Shown here in pieces: positions 1 through 8,100 of a stretch of 64,000 nucleotides of DNA. Numbering within the stretch: the stretch's first letter is position 1; the number at the start of each line of letters is the position of its first letter. This stretch comes from Pseudomonas sp. JQ170C (GTDB lineage: Bacteria > Pseudomonadota > Gammaproteobacteria > Pseudomonadales > Pseudomonadaceae). The stretch spans positions 4,618,501 to 4,682,500 of the forward strand of contig NZ_CP141608.1 in NCBI RefSeq assembly GCF_035581345.1. Direction: 5' to 3'. The translations under genes were made by a program, and so were the position numbers. Under the pieces are notes generated by a model that saw nothing but the letters and a program-made list of their open reading frames with translations, searched no databases and was not told the DNA's origin.

Positions 1-484
1 TAAAATACACCTGGCGTTTCGAGTCAGTGCTCAAGCTATGTAGCATGCTGACCATCGGCGTTATGCCCACCCCCCCACTGAACAGCACCACAGGCCGCTG
101 GCTTTGCTCATCAAGCACGAAGTCCCCTGTCGGTCCCGCGATATCAAGCAGGTCGCCTACTTGCACCTGCCCATGCAAATAGCCTGACCCCTGGCCCGGT
201 GGTAGATCGGGGCGATCGAAGGGGGCGGGTTCGCGTTTCACTGAGATTCGCAGGCGAGAATCGCAGGCTTTGCCCGATAGGCTGTAGTTGCGAAGCAGTG
301 TGCCCCCGCCCTCCCCTGGCAGGCGAACGACAATGAACTGACCCGGACGAAACTGCTTATTCGGGACCGGATCGTTGGAGACAAGCAGGAATGATGTGAC
401 GACCTCACTTTCCTGACGTTTCTCAACAACCCGGTAGGATGCAAAGCTCTTTTGAGATAGCGGCAATTTCATACTGGCGCTCAT
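1..484 (-). CDS. Ferredoxin-NADP reductase-type oxidoreductase, N-terminal part (runs off window)
   Basis: Partial gene read leftward from an ATG at 484; about 161 codons lie in the window. The translation begins MSASMKLPLSQKSFASYRVV. It carries the FAD-binding signature RNYSLS (about residues 71-76) and the stretch GGVGITPM, which opens the NAD(P)-binding domain, so it is a flavin reductase of the FNR fold. It resembles the C-terminal half of flavohemoproteins without the globin, and VanB-type oxygenase reductases. Its start lies one base after the stop of the Rieske oxygenase gene, so the two are almost certainly co-transcribed and this is the electron-transfer partner. A C-terminal plant-type [2Fe-2S] domain would be expected but lies outside the window. 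The family call is firm; the substrate is unknown. Confidence 0.85.
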   Translation of the reverse strand, partial: MSASMKLPLSQKSFASYRVVEKRQESEVVTSFLLVSNDPVPNKQFRPGQFIVVRLPGEGGGTLLRNYSLSGKACDSRLRISVKREPAPFDRPDLPPGQGSGYLHGQVQVGDLLDIAGPTGDFVLDEQSQRPVVLFSGGVGITPMVSMLHSLSTDSKRQVYF

Positions 485-485
485 C

Positions 486-1559
486 TCAAGCCTCCAGCTC
501 AACCGACCTGGTGTCGAGTTGCGTCAGCGGAACCAACGGGCTCGCGTTCTCTAGCGCTATCATCTTGTCGAGCGCTCTTCGAAACCGTAGCGGTCCTGAG
601 TCGGTGACCAGGTCGATGTTAGGCGTGTGTTTCTTCTCCATACCTCGTTGTACAGAGGTCAAGACAACCCGATCCTCGCTGAAAGCGAAACGCACGTCTT
701 CATCAAACTGACGTGATACCTCTGCGTTGTCTTGATCGAAGTTGCGCATCTGAAACCAAAAGTACCGGGTGTTTGTCTCGTCGATCGGCGTCATGAAGTT
801 GTAGGAACTCATCAGGAACACCTGATCATGCAGTGGCCCCTCATCGGAGCCCGTTCCCGCCGGCGTGAACAGCGACTTGATAATGGCGCAAGAAGGAAAG
901 TGGACCTCGTAGTGCTGTTTGCGATCGCAACGACCGCTGAACTTCACGAACTTGGCATAAAAAGGCGCCACTTCGACATCGCGCATCCAGCGAGAAACCG
1001 TTACACCTACATCTGTGACAGAGGTATTCAGCGGCTCCTCCTCACAGGCAGAATTGCCAAACGAGGTCTGATGTACCCAAGCCACATGCGCGGGATCAAG
1101 TAGGTTGTCAGTCATATACAGGTAATTGCATTCGACGGTCATGTTGCCACCGCGATTGATGCCCCAGCCCGGATCACCCCACTCCTGCACCTGAAAGATC
1201 TTCCCCGGGTCGGCCAGCTCAGCATCCCCCATCCAGATCCAGATCAGCCCATAGCGCTCGGCGAGTGGATAACTACGTACTTTGGCACCTTGTGGAATAC
1301 GGTTGCTGCCTGGAGCACGGACACAGCTGCCAGAGCAATCGAAGGTAAGACCGTGATAACCGCATTCGATCTGGTCGCCTATTTTGCGTCCCATCGACAA
1401 CGGCAATTTGCGGTGCGGGCAAGCATCCTCAAGTGCGACGGGAGTGCCATCAAGCTTGCGATAGAGCACGATCTGCTCACCGAGGATTGTGATCGGGTAA
1501 AGGCTCATCGCCAGCTCAGTTTCTTCGACAACCACGTACCAGGCATTGCGCAAAAACAT
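486..1559 (-). CDS. Rieske non-heme iron oxygenase, VanA/NdmA-like (putative O- or N-demethylase)
   Basis: A 357-residue terminal oxygenase. The N-terminal Rieske [2Fe-2S] site is C47-x-H49 (CPHRK) and C66-x2-H69 (CGYHGL). The mononuclear iron motif is in DNLLDPAHVAWVH (H158 and H163). Length and N-terminus (MFLRNAWYVV) match the vanillate O-demethylase VanA group, which also holds the caffeine N-demethylases NdmA/NdmB. Such enzymes hydroxylate a methyl group, which leaves as formaldehyde. The reductase gene follows by 1 bp and a LysR regulator diverges upstream. Given the imidazole-catabolic neighbours, a methylated imidazole is conceivable, but this is inference; vanillate-type methoxyaromatics remain possible. 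A glutathione-dependent formaldehyde dehydrogenase lies about 10 kb away. Confidence 0.88.
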   Translation of the reverse strand: MFLRNAWYVVVEETELAMSLYPITILGEQIVLYRKLDGTPVALEDACPHRKLPLSMGRKIGDQIECGYHGLTFDCSGSCVRAPGSNRIPQGAKVRSYPLAERYGLIWIWMGDAELADPGKIFQVQEWGDPGWGINRGGNMTVECNYLYMTDNLLDPAHVAWVHQTSFGNSACEEEPLNTSVTDVGVTVSRWMRDVEVAPFYAKFVKFSGRCDRKQHYEVHFPSCAIIKSLFTPAGTGSDEGPLHDQVFLMSSYNFMTPIDETNTRYFWFQMRNFDQDNAEVSRQFDEDVRFAFSEDRVVLTSVQRGMEKKHTPNIDLVTDSGPLRFRRALDKMIALENASPLVPLTQLDTRSVELEA

Positions 1560-1717
1560 TGTGGGATCCTCTTATTGTTGTTCGCCGCTCTTGCAAAAAA
1601 GCGCTTCTGACACGTCCAGAATACGAGGATATTTTTATTTGAAAAGATGAGGAAAAACGTTATTTCATTTAGTTATTCTAAATGATCTTAGAATCAAAAC
1701 AGATCGGAGAAAGCGTG

Positions 1718-2656
1718 ATGAACCATTTGCCCTCTCTGCGCGCATTGGAAATTTTTGAAGCGGTTGGCCGTTATGGCGGCATCACAGAGGCAGCCAGACG
1801 CCTGGGCATCACGCCGGGTGCTGTCAGCCAACAGATGAAGTTGCTCGAAGAGAGCCTGGGTCTGAGCTTGACCCTCAAGGTTGGCAAGCAAATCCACCTG
1901 ACTGCCGCCGGGCAGCGATATCACAAAAGCTGCACGACGGCCTTTGAAAGCTTGCGGATTGCACACACTGAGGTCGAGCGCTCTAAAAATCCTACGAATA
2001 TTCGGATCAGCGCCATGCCCTCACTGCTGTCTCAATGGCTGGCGCCACTAGTTTTCACTTGGCAAGACAGGCACCCAGAGCTCGATGTGTTCCTCGAAGG
2101 CACGCATGAAGAGCCTTCACCCGAGGGTTACGAATTTGACTTCCGCTTTACCTACAGCGACCGGGAGTACGTGGGGAATGCTGTCGAATTGTTTCATGAT
2201 CACGTAGTACCGGTCTGCAGCCCTTCATTGCTGCGCGCCAACACGCCGCTGCGGTCGCCCGCCGACCTGCTGGCCTATCCTTTGCTGTCCATCGACTGGC
2301 TTCCGAAATTTGTTTCACCACCGTCCTGGCGAGACTGGTTTGCCGCGCAACAAGTGGAGTGCCCCCACTTACGCCAGAGTTATCGGGTTTTTTCGCTGTC
2401 GTACATGGCCCTTCAGGCAGCTGTGCGGGGCCAGGGAATTGCTTTGGGGCAATGCTCGATGATCGCCGATGAGCTGGCCTCGGGCCGCCTGATAATGCCA
2501 TTTCCCAAGGCACTGCCAATGCCGACATCGTACTTTCTAGTGAGCTCGAAAAGCGCCTATGAAAAAGCTCACTGCCGTGACTTTCAGCGCTGGTTAATAG
2601 CCCGTGGGCGTGAGCAGATGTCCATCAATGCCCGCCTCTTGGGGCTGTCGGGGTGA
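1718..2656 (+). CDS. LysR-family transcriptional regulator (GcvA-like)
   Basis: LysR regulator of about 312 residues. The N-terminal winged helix-turn-helix reads LPSLRALEIFEAVGRYGGIT, followed by a typical substrate-binding domain. An upstream in-frame ATG exists at 1682, but the ATG at 1718 is preferred: it has GGAG about 8 bases upstream and places the usual MxxLPSLRALxxFE opening at the N-terminus. It diverges from the Rieske oxygenase across a roughly 160-bp AT-rich gap, so it probably controls that pair. GcvA-like members in pseudomonads often control amino-acid and amine catabolism; the inducer cannot be read from sequence. Confidence 0.88.
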   Translation: MNHLPSLRALEIFEAVGRYGGITEAARRLGITPGAVSQQMKLLEESLGLSLTLKVGKQIHLTAAGQRYHKSCTTAFESLRIAHTEVERSKNPTNIRISAMPSLLSQWLAPLVFTWQDRHPELDVFLEGTHEEPSPEGYEFDFRFTYSDREYVGNAVELFHDHVVPVCSPSLLRANTPLRSPADLLAYPLLSIDWLPKFVSPPSWRDWFAAQQVECPHLRQSYRVFSLSYMALQAAVRGQGIALGQCSMIADELASGRLIMPFPKALPMPTSYFLVSSKSAYEKAHCRDFQRWLIARGREQMSINARLLGLSG

Positions 2657-2763
2657 TGCCGCACAATATCCTTGGTTCCTTATCTGCGCATAGGCGTATC
2701 TCTCGCAGCTCGGTAAACTATCCAGCGAGCTTGTCGGGGTGATTTTTCAATTCAGGAATAAAC

Positions 2764-3516
2764 GTGACCAAATCTATTGAGGATAATGCATCTCTCGAGT
2801 CATTTTCTCTCGAGAGCCCCTCCCCTCTGTATGCGCGAGTCAAGCAAATCATCATGCAGAAGATTCGTTCCGGTGCCTGGCTGCCCAATTCCAAGGTACC
2901 GTCTGAAAGCGAATTGCTGAACTTGCTGGGGGTGAGTCGCATGACCATCAACCGGGCCCTACGTGAGCTGGCCATTGAAGGCGCGCTGGTGCGGATGCAA
3001 GGGGTTGGCACCTTCGTGGCGGAACCCAAAGGGCATGCCGCGCTTTTCGAGATTCACAACATCGCGGAAGAAATCGAAGCCCGGGGTCACGAGCATCGCT
3101 GCGAAGTGATTGTGCTCGAGGAAATGCCTGAACGAGCCCGTGCTTCAATGCCCTTTCCTCTGGAGGGGGTCAAGCATCTATTCCATTCGGTTGTAGTGCA
3201 TCACGAGAATGGTGTGCCGGTGCAGATCGAAGAGCGCTTCGTCAATGCCGAGGTAGCCCCCGCTTATTTGCAACAGGACTTTACCAAGGTCACGCCTTAT
3301 GCCTACCTGATCCAGCTGGCCCCGCTGACCGAAGGCGAACATGTGGTCGAGTCGATCCATGCCAAATCTGCGGAGTGCAAGCTGTTGCAAATCAAACGGT
3401 ATGAGCCGTGCCTGTTAATTCGCCGCCGTACCTGGGCAGCCAAAGGCCAGGTCGGTTGTGCGCGACTGGTCTATCCTGGTTCGCGTTATCGGCTGGAAGG
3501 AAAATTCGGCAATTGA
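2764..3516 (+). CDS. hutC: Histidine utilization repressor HutC (GntR family, HutC subfamily)
   Basis: 250 residues from a GTG start. The N-terminal GntR winged helix includes VPSESELLNLLGVSRMTINR, and the following VRMQGVGTFVAEPK is characteristic of HutC. A UTRA ligand domain follows (FEIHNIAEEIEARGH). HutC represses hut genes and is released by urocanate, its known inducer in Pseudomonas. Here it is followed by a urocanase gene with a TGTA-N2-TACA operator candidate at 3824-3833. The rest of the hut set (hutH, hutI, hutG, hutF) is absent, so this is probably an accessory hutC-hutU pair with the main locus elsewhere. Confidence 0.92.
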   Translation: MTKSIEDNASLESFSLESPSPLYARVKQIIMQKIRSGAWLPNSKVPSESELLNLLGVSRMTINRALRELAIEGALVRMQGVGTFVAEPKGHAALFEIHNIAEEIEARGHEHRCEVIVLEEMPERARASMPFPLEGVKHLFHSVVVHHENGVPVQIEERFVNAEVAPAYLQQDFTKVTPYAYLIQLAPLTEGEHVVESIHAKSAECKLLQIKRYEPCLLIRRRTWAAKGQVGCARLVYPGSRYRLEGKFGN

Positions 3517-3823
3517 TTCACGGGTCGAGCGGCCCCTGCTTGCCGCTCGATAAGCCCATTGTTGCAAGCCTTCAGCTGATGCTGTTACCGCCGTTGCTAG
3601 AAGTGGCAAAAAGGTGACACCCCATCACTGCCCCACACAGATATGTTACGAATCGCTCACTCCAACACCAACACAATCAAAAATTGCAACAGAATTCCCT
3701 TCCTCCCTAGCATCCATCCATTTCCCCGTTAATTTCTAAGGTGTTGAAATAAAACACTTTATTTAAATTTTCAGTTTTTTTTCGGATAAAAAATTGGAAT
3801 TTGGCCCTTCACTTGCACCTACT

Positions 3824-3833
3824 TGTACATACA
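3824..3833. promoter_or_regulatory. Candidate HutC operator, TGTA-CA-TACA
   Basis: The decamer TGTACATACA lies in the context CTTGTACATACAGG, 73 bases before the hutU start. It fits the TGTA-N2-TACA pattern of HutC-type operators and resembles the dyad reported for P. putida hutU. The 390-bp gap 3517-3906 otherwise holds an AT-rich stretch (about 3745-3800) that could be a promoter; nothing else was seen in it. Confidence 0.6.
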
Positions 3834-3906
3834 GGTTGATATAAGCATACATATACACCTTTGTTTGCTGATGCCACCCCACTGGCCGCTGAATGAGGAG
3901 ATGACC

Positions 3907-5583
3907 ATGAACACCAAAACCACCCGCCTGCGTGACGTCGAAATCCGCGCAGCCCGCGGCAACAAGCTCACCGCCAAGAGCTGGCTGACTGAAGCGCCGC
4001 TGCGCATGTTGATGAACAACCTCGACCCGGAAGTCGCAGAAAACCCGAAAGAACTGGTGGTTTACGGCGGTATCGGCCGTGCCGCACGTAACTGGGAGTG
4101 CTACGACAAGATCGTCGAGAGCCTGACCAACCTCAACGAAGACGAAACCCTGCTGGTGCAGTCGGGCAAGCCGGTCGGCGTGTTCAAGACCCACAGCAAC
4201 GCTCCGCGCGTACTGATCGCCAACTCCAACCTGGTGCCACACTGGGCCAACTGGGAACACTTCAACGAACTGGATGCCAAGGGCCTGGCCATGTACGGCC
4301 AGATGACCGCCGGCAGCTGGATCTACATCGGCAGCCAGGGCATCGTCCAGGGCACCTACGAAACCTTCGTCGAAGCCGGTCGCCAGCACTACAACGGCAG
4401 CCTCAAGGGCAAGTGGGTGCTGACCGCCGGCCTCGGGGGCATGGGCGGCGCCCAGCCACTGGCCGCGACCCTGGCCGGTGCCTGCTCGCTGAACATCGAA
4501 TGCCAGCAGAGCCGCATCGACTTCCGCCTGAGCAGCCGTTATGTCGACGAGCAAGCCAAGGATCTGGATGACGCCCTGGCCCGTATCGCCAAGTACACCG
4601 CCGAAGGCAAAGCCATCTCCATCGCCCTGCTGGGCAACGCCGCCGAAATCCTGCCAGAGCTGATCAAGCGTGGCGTGCGCCCTGACATGGTCACCGACCA
4701 GACCAGCGCCCACGACCCGCTCAACGGTTACCTGCCAGCCGGCTGGACCTGGGAGCAGTACCGCGATCGCGCGCAGACCGAACCTGCTGCCGTGGTCAAA
4801 GCCGCCAAGCAATCCATGGCCGTGCACGTTCAAGCCATGCTCGAGTTCCAGAAGCAAGGCGTGCCGACCTTCGACTATGGCAACAACATCCGTCAGATGG
4901 CCAAGGAAGAGGGTGTGAGCAATGCCTTCGACTTCCCAGGCTTCGTCCCGGCGTACATCCGTCCGCTGTTCTGCCGCGGTATCGGCCCGTTCCGCTGGGC
5001 GGCGCTGTCGGGTAATGCCGAAGACATCTACAAGACCGACGCCAAGGTCAAGGAACTGATCCCTGACGACGCACACCTGCACAACTGGCTGGACATGGCG
5101 CGCGAGCGCATCAGCTTCCAGGGCTTGCCAGCGCGTATCTGCTGGGTAGGTCTGGGCCTGCGTGCCAAGCTCGGCCTAGCATTCAACGAAATGGTACGCA
5201 GCGGCGAGCTGTCGGCACCGATCGTGATTGGCCGCGACCACCTCGACTCCGGCTCGGTATCGAGCCCTAACCGTGAAACCGAATCCATGCGTGATGGCTC
5301 CGACGCCGTCTCCGACTGGCCGCTGCTCAACGCCTTGCTCAACACCGCCAGCGGCGCCACCTGGGTCTCGCTGCACCACGGTGGTGGCGTGGGCATGGGC
5401 TTCTCCCAGCACTCGGGCATGGTCATCGTCTGCGACGGTACCGACGAAGCGGCTGAACGTATCGCTCGCGTCCTGACCAACGACCCGGCCACCGGTGTCA
5501 TGCGTCACGCCGATGCCGGTTACCAGATCGCCATCGACTGCGCCAAGGAGCAAGGGCTGAACCTGCCAATGATTACCGGCTAA
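3907..5583 (+). CDS. hutU: Urocanate hydratase (urocanase), copy 1
   Basis: 558 residues, full family length. It converts urocanate to 4-imidazolone-5-propionate, the second step of histidine degradation, using tightly bound NAD+ as electrophile. The NAD-binding loop [10 protein letters not shown] is at 175-184, and the conserved Cys region [10 protein letters not shown] is present. The ATG at 3907 is chosen because GAGGAG lies 6 bases upstream; an ATG at 3901 would abut it, and the frame stays open back to 3823. It follows hutC and precedes the CoA-transferase gene. It is nearly identical to copy 2 at 13580-15250, with only about three internal residue differences plus different termini. Confidence 0.96.
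   Translation: MNTKTTRLRDVEIRAARGNKLTAKSWLTEAPLRMLMNNLDPEVAENPKELVVYGGIGRAARNWECYDKIVESLTNLNEDETLLVQSGKPVGVFKTHSNAPRVLIANSNLVPHWANWEHFNELDAKGLAMYGQMTAGSWIYIGSQGIVQGTYETFVEAGRQHYNGSLKGKWVLTAGLGGMGGAQPLAATLAGACSLNIECQQSRIDFRLSSRYVDEQAKDLDDALARIAKYTAEGKAISIALLGNAAEILPELIKRGVRPDMVTDQTSAHDPLNGYLPAGWTWEQYRDRAQTEPAAVVKAAKQSMAVHVQAMLEFQKQGVPTFDYGNNIRQMAKEEGVSNAFDFPGFVPAYIRPLFCRGIGPFRWAALSGNAEDIYKTDAKVKELIPDDAHLHNWLDMARERISFQGLPARICWVGLGLRAKLGLAFNEMVRSGELSAPIVIGRDHLDSGSVSSPNRETESMRDGSDAVSDWPLLNALLNTASGATWVSLHHGGGVGMGFSQHSGMVIVCDGTDEAAERIARVLTNDPATGVMRHADAGYQIAIDCAKEQGLNLPMITG
3973..4781. repeat. Identical hutU tract, arm 1 of a long inverted repeat
   Basis: By eye this stretch of hutU copy 1 matches the reverse complement of 14388-15196 without a difference, about 809 bp. 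Out-of-frame and antisense translations over it are also identical between copies, which supports nucleotide identity. On both sides synonymous differences appear at once (for example at 3972 and 4782). Confidence 0.8.
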
Positions 5584-5596
5584 TAACGCAAAACCC

Positions 5597-5677
5597 TGTA
5601 GAGCAAAGCTTGCTCGCGATGAACGATAACGCAGTGTGCCAGATACACCGCCATCGCGAGCATGCTCGGCTCCTACA
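5597..5677. repeat. REP-like palindrome pair (REPIN) after hutU
   Basis: Imperfect inverted repeat: a left arm near 5597-5620 (TGTAGAGCAAAGCTTGCTCG) and a right arm at 5653-5677 ending CTCCTACA. These are degenerate Pseudomonas REP sequences facing each other. It sits between hutU and the CoA-transferase and could protect or attenuate the transcript. Confidence 0.7.
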
Positions 5678-5708
5678 GAAACAACAGCCCTTTCCCGAGG
5701 AGACTTCC

Positions 5709-6875
5709 ATGAATAGCAGCCCATTTACCCAACAACTACAGGGCGTTCGCGTGCTGGACCTGAGCCGTGTATTGGCTGGTCCCCACTGCACCGCAATGCT
5801 GGCTGACCTCGGTGCTGATGTCATCAAATTCGAAGTGCCAGGCCACGGTGATGACAGCCGTCACCTGGGTCCATTCAAAAACGGCGAAAGCGTTTATTTC
5901 GGTTTGATCAATCGCGGAAAGCGCAGTGTCGAGATGGACTTCAAGTCCGCCGAAGACCTGGCCCGTTTATATGAGTTGGTCCGTGACGCCGACGTTGTCG
6001 TGGAGAACTTCCGCCCAGGCGTGACCCGTCGCCTAGGCATCGACTTCGACACCCTCAAGCAATATAACCCCAAACTGATCTATGCGAGCATCTCCGGTTT
6101 TGGCCAGCACGGTCCGCTCTCGGGCAATCCGGCCTATGACATCGTCGCCCAGGCAATGTCCGGCCTCATGAGCGTCACCGGTTTTGCCGAGACAGGACCG
6201 ACGCGCAGCGGCGAAGCAATTGGCGATCTATGTGCCGGCGTTTATGCCGCCTGGGCCATCAGCTCCGCGCTGTTTGCTCGCGAGCGGCACGCACCCGGCG
6301 CGCAATACATCGACGTCGCCATGTTCGATGTGTTGTTCAGCATGCAGATGACCGGCCTGTCCAATCTCTTTGCCAACGGCGTTGCACCCGGCCTGGTCGG
6401 TAACCGCCATCCCGTGTCGACCCCCTTCGATACCTACCGTGCGGCCGATGGTCAAGTGGTCATCGCAGTAGCAAGCAACAAGCTGTTCCAGCGCTTGTGT
6501 GAATGCATCGACAAGCCTGAGCTGGCGAGAGATCCACGCTTCGCCGATGACCCGCAACGTACGTTGAACGAGCCCGCCATGCGCGCGGAAATCGAAAACT
6601 GGACGCGTCAGCTGAGTGTTGACCAGGCCTGCGACATCCTCCTCGATGCCGGCGTACCGTCTTCTCCGGTATGGAATCTCGCCCAGGCCGCAGCGAGTGA
6701 ACAGGCGCATGTCCGCCAGTTGTTGGTTCGCCCCGAAGGCGCTCCTTTGCCACTGGTGCCGCAGCCGGTTTTTTTCAATGGACACAAACCCCATGCCGTC
6801 ACCTTCGCCCCCCGCCTGGGTGCCGACAACACAGCATTCGGACTGAACAAACAGGAGCTTTCCCATGAACTTTGA
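5709..6875 (+). CDS. Class III CoA-transferase (CaiB/BaiF family)
   Basis: 388 residues. The N-terminus (LQGVRVLDLSRVLAGP) and the stretch GEAIGDLCAGVYAA, which contains the expected catalytic Asp (D173), are typical of family III CoA-transferases, which swap CoA between two carboxylates through an aspartyl-CoA intermediate. The ATG at 5709 is chosen for its GAGGAGAC ribosome site; the frame opens earlier at 5610 across the REP element. The stop overlaps the acyl-CoA dehydrogenase start by 11 bases, so the two are coupled. With hutU upstream, a plausible job is exchanging CoA between urocanyl-CoA and imidazolepropionate; this is inference. Confidence 0.92.
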   Translation: MNSSPFTQQLQGVRVLDLSRVLAGPHCTAMLADLGADVIKFEVPGHGDDSRHLGPFKNGESVYFGLINRGKRSVEMDFKSAEDLARLYELVRDADVVVENFRPGVTRRLGIDFDTLKQYNPKLIYASISGFGQHGPLSGNPAYDIVAQAMSGLMSVTGFAETGPTRSGEAIGDLCAGVYAAWAISSALFARERHAPGAQYIDVAMFDVLFSMQMTGLSNLFANGVAPGLVGNRHPVSTPFDTYRAADGQVVIAVASNKLFQRLCECIDKPELARDPRFADDPQRTLNEPAMRAEIENWTRQLSVDQACDILLDAGVPSSPVWNLAQAAASEQAHVRQLLVRPEGAPLPLVPQPVFFNGHKPHAVTFAPRLGADNTAFGLNKQELSHEL

Positions 6876-8007
6876 ACTCGATCAGGTTGAACTGGCCGTC
6901 GTCGAGAGCGCTGAAAAACTGGCGCGCGAGGTCATCCAGCCACGCGCTCAGCACTACGACGAAACTGAAACCTTCTGTGCCGAGAGCCTGCAGGCGTTGG
7001 CAGAACTGGGCGGCATGGGTATCAACTTGCCCGAAGAATATGGCGGACTGGGCATCGGCAGCTTGGCCATGAGCCGCGTGGTTGAGGCCGTAGCAGGCGC
7101 TTGCGCCTCTACCGCATCGGCTTTGACCGCGCATTTCCTGGCGACCGACTCAATTCTGATTGGCGGAACCGAAGCGCAAAAGCTGGAATGGCTGCCCCGT
7201 GCAGCCAGTGGAGAATTGCTAGGTGCATTTGCCCTGACCGAACCGGCCGCAGGTTCCAATCCAGCCGACATGCGCTGCCGGGCACAGCCTGAAGATGGCG
7301 GCTGGAGAATACGCGGCAGCAAACACTATATTACCAATGCCCGCGAAGCAGGTTTCATTGTGCTCTATGCCAAGACCGATGCAGAAGCCGGGCACAAGGG
7401 AATCAGCGCTTTCATGATTCCTCAGGGTACTGCAGGAATCAGCTTTTCCAGCCCGGAAAAAACCATGGGGCTGCGCGGCAGTACGATCTATGAATTGGCT
7501 CTGGATTGCTGGTTGCCGGAGTCGGCGTTACTGGGCAGCGAAGGCGCTGGCTTCAACACGGCCATGGCCGTGCTCGATCGCGGCCGTGTCGAAGTGGCGG
7601 CCATGTCATTGGGCATTGCCAATGCCGCATTGCAGGCAAGCCTTGGCTGGGTTGGCGGACGACAGATCGGGCCCAAGCCTCTGGCTGCCTATCAGGGAAC
7701 GCAATGGCGCCTTGCCGACATGTACTCGCAACTGGAAGCTGCCCGCATGCTTACCTGGAAAGCCGCAGCCCGTCGTGACAGCGGTGAGCGCTTCAGCCTT
7801 GAGTCGGCCACCGCTAAGCTGTTCGCCGCCGAATGCGCCGGTTTCGTTACTGATGCCGCACTACAACTGCATGGTGGCTACGGCTACATTCGCGACTTAC
7901 CGCTGGAGCGCTATGTGCGCGATGCACGAATCCTGCGGATTTTCGAAGGAACTTCGGAAGTACAGAAAATCATCATTTCGCGAAGCATTCTCGAAACTCA
8001 GCGCTAA
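6865..8007 (+). CDS. Acyl-CoA dehydrogenase
   Basis: 380-residue FAD enzyme of full family length. It has FALTEPAAGSNPADM (flavin and substrate loop), QLHGGYGYIRDLPLERYVRD, and IFEGTSEVQK, in which E361 is the expected catalytic base. It would make an alpha,beta-enoyl-CoA from a saturated acyl-CoA. Imidazolepropionyl-CoA would give urocanyl-CoA, and the coupled CoA-transferase could release urocanate to HutU. Conversion of imidazolepropionate to urocanate is known in bacteria, but assigning it to these genes is inference. Another 3-aryl or branched acyl substrate is the alternative. Confidence 0.93.
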   Translation: MNFELDQVELAVVESAEKLAREVIQPRAQHYDETETFCAESLQALAELGGMGINLPEEYGGLGIGSLAMSRVVEAVAGACASTASALTAHFLATDSILIGGTEAQKLEWLPRAASGELLGAFALTEPAAGSNPADMRCRAQPEDGGWRIRGSKHYITNAREAGFIVLYAKTDAEAGHKGISAFMIPQGTAGISFSSPEKTMGLRGSTIYELALDCWLPESALLGSEGAGFNTAMAVLDRGRVEVAAMSLGIANAALQASLGWVGGRQIGPKPLAAYQGTQWRLADMYSQLEAARMLTWKAAARRDSGERFSLESATAKLFAAECAGFVTDAALQLHGGYGYIRDLPLERYVRDARILRIFEGTSEVQKIIISRSILETQR

Positions 8008-8100
8008 ACGGATGAAAAACAGGGCCTGATCAAGGGCCTCCCCATTAGTGTCTCAACCCGAGATGGGTGTCGCACCCAACGACACCCGAGAGGAACCGCC

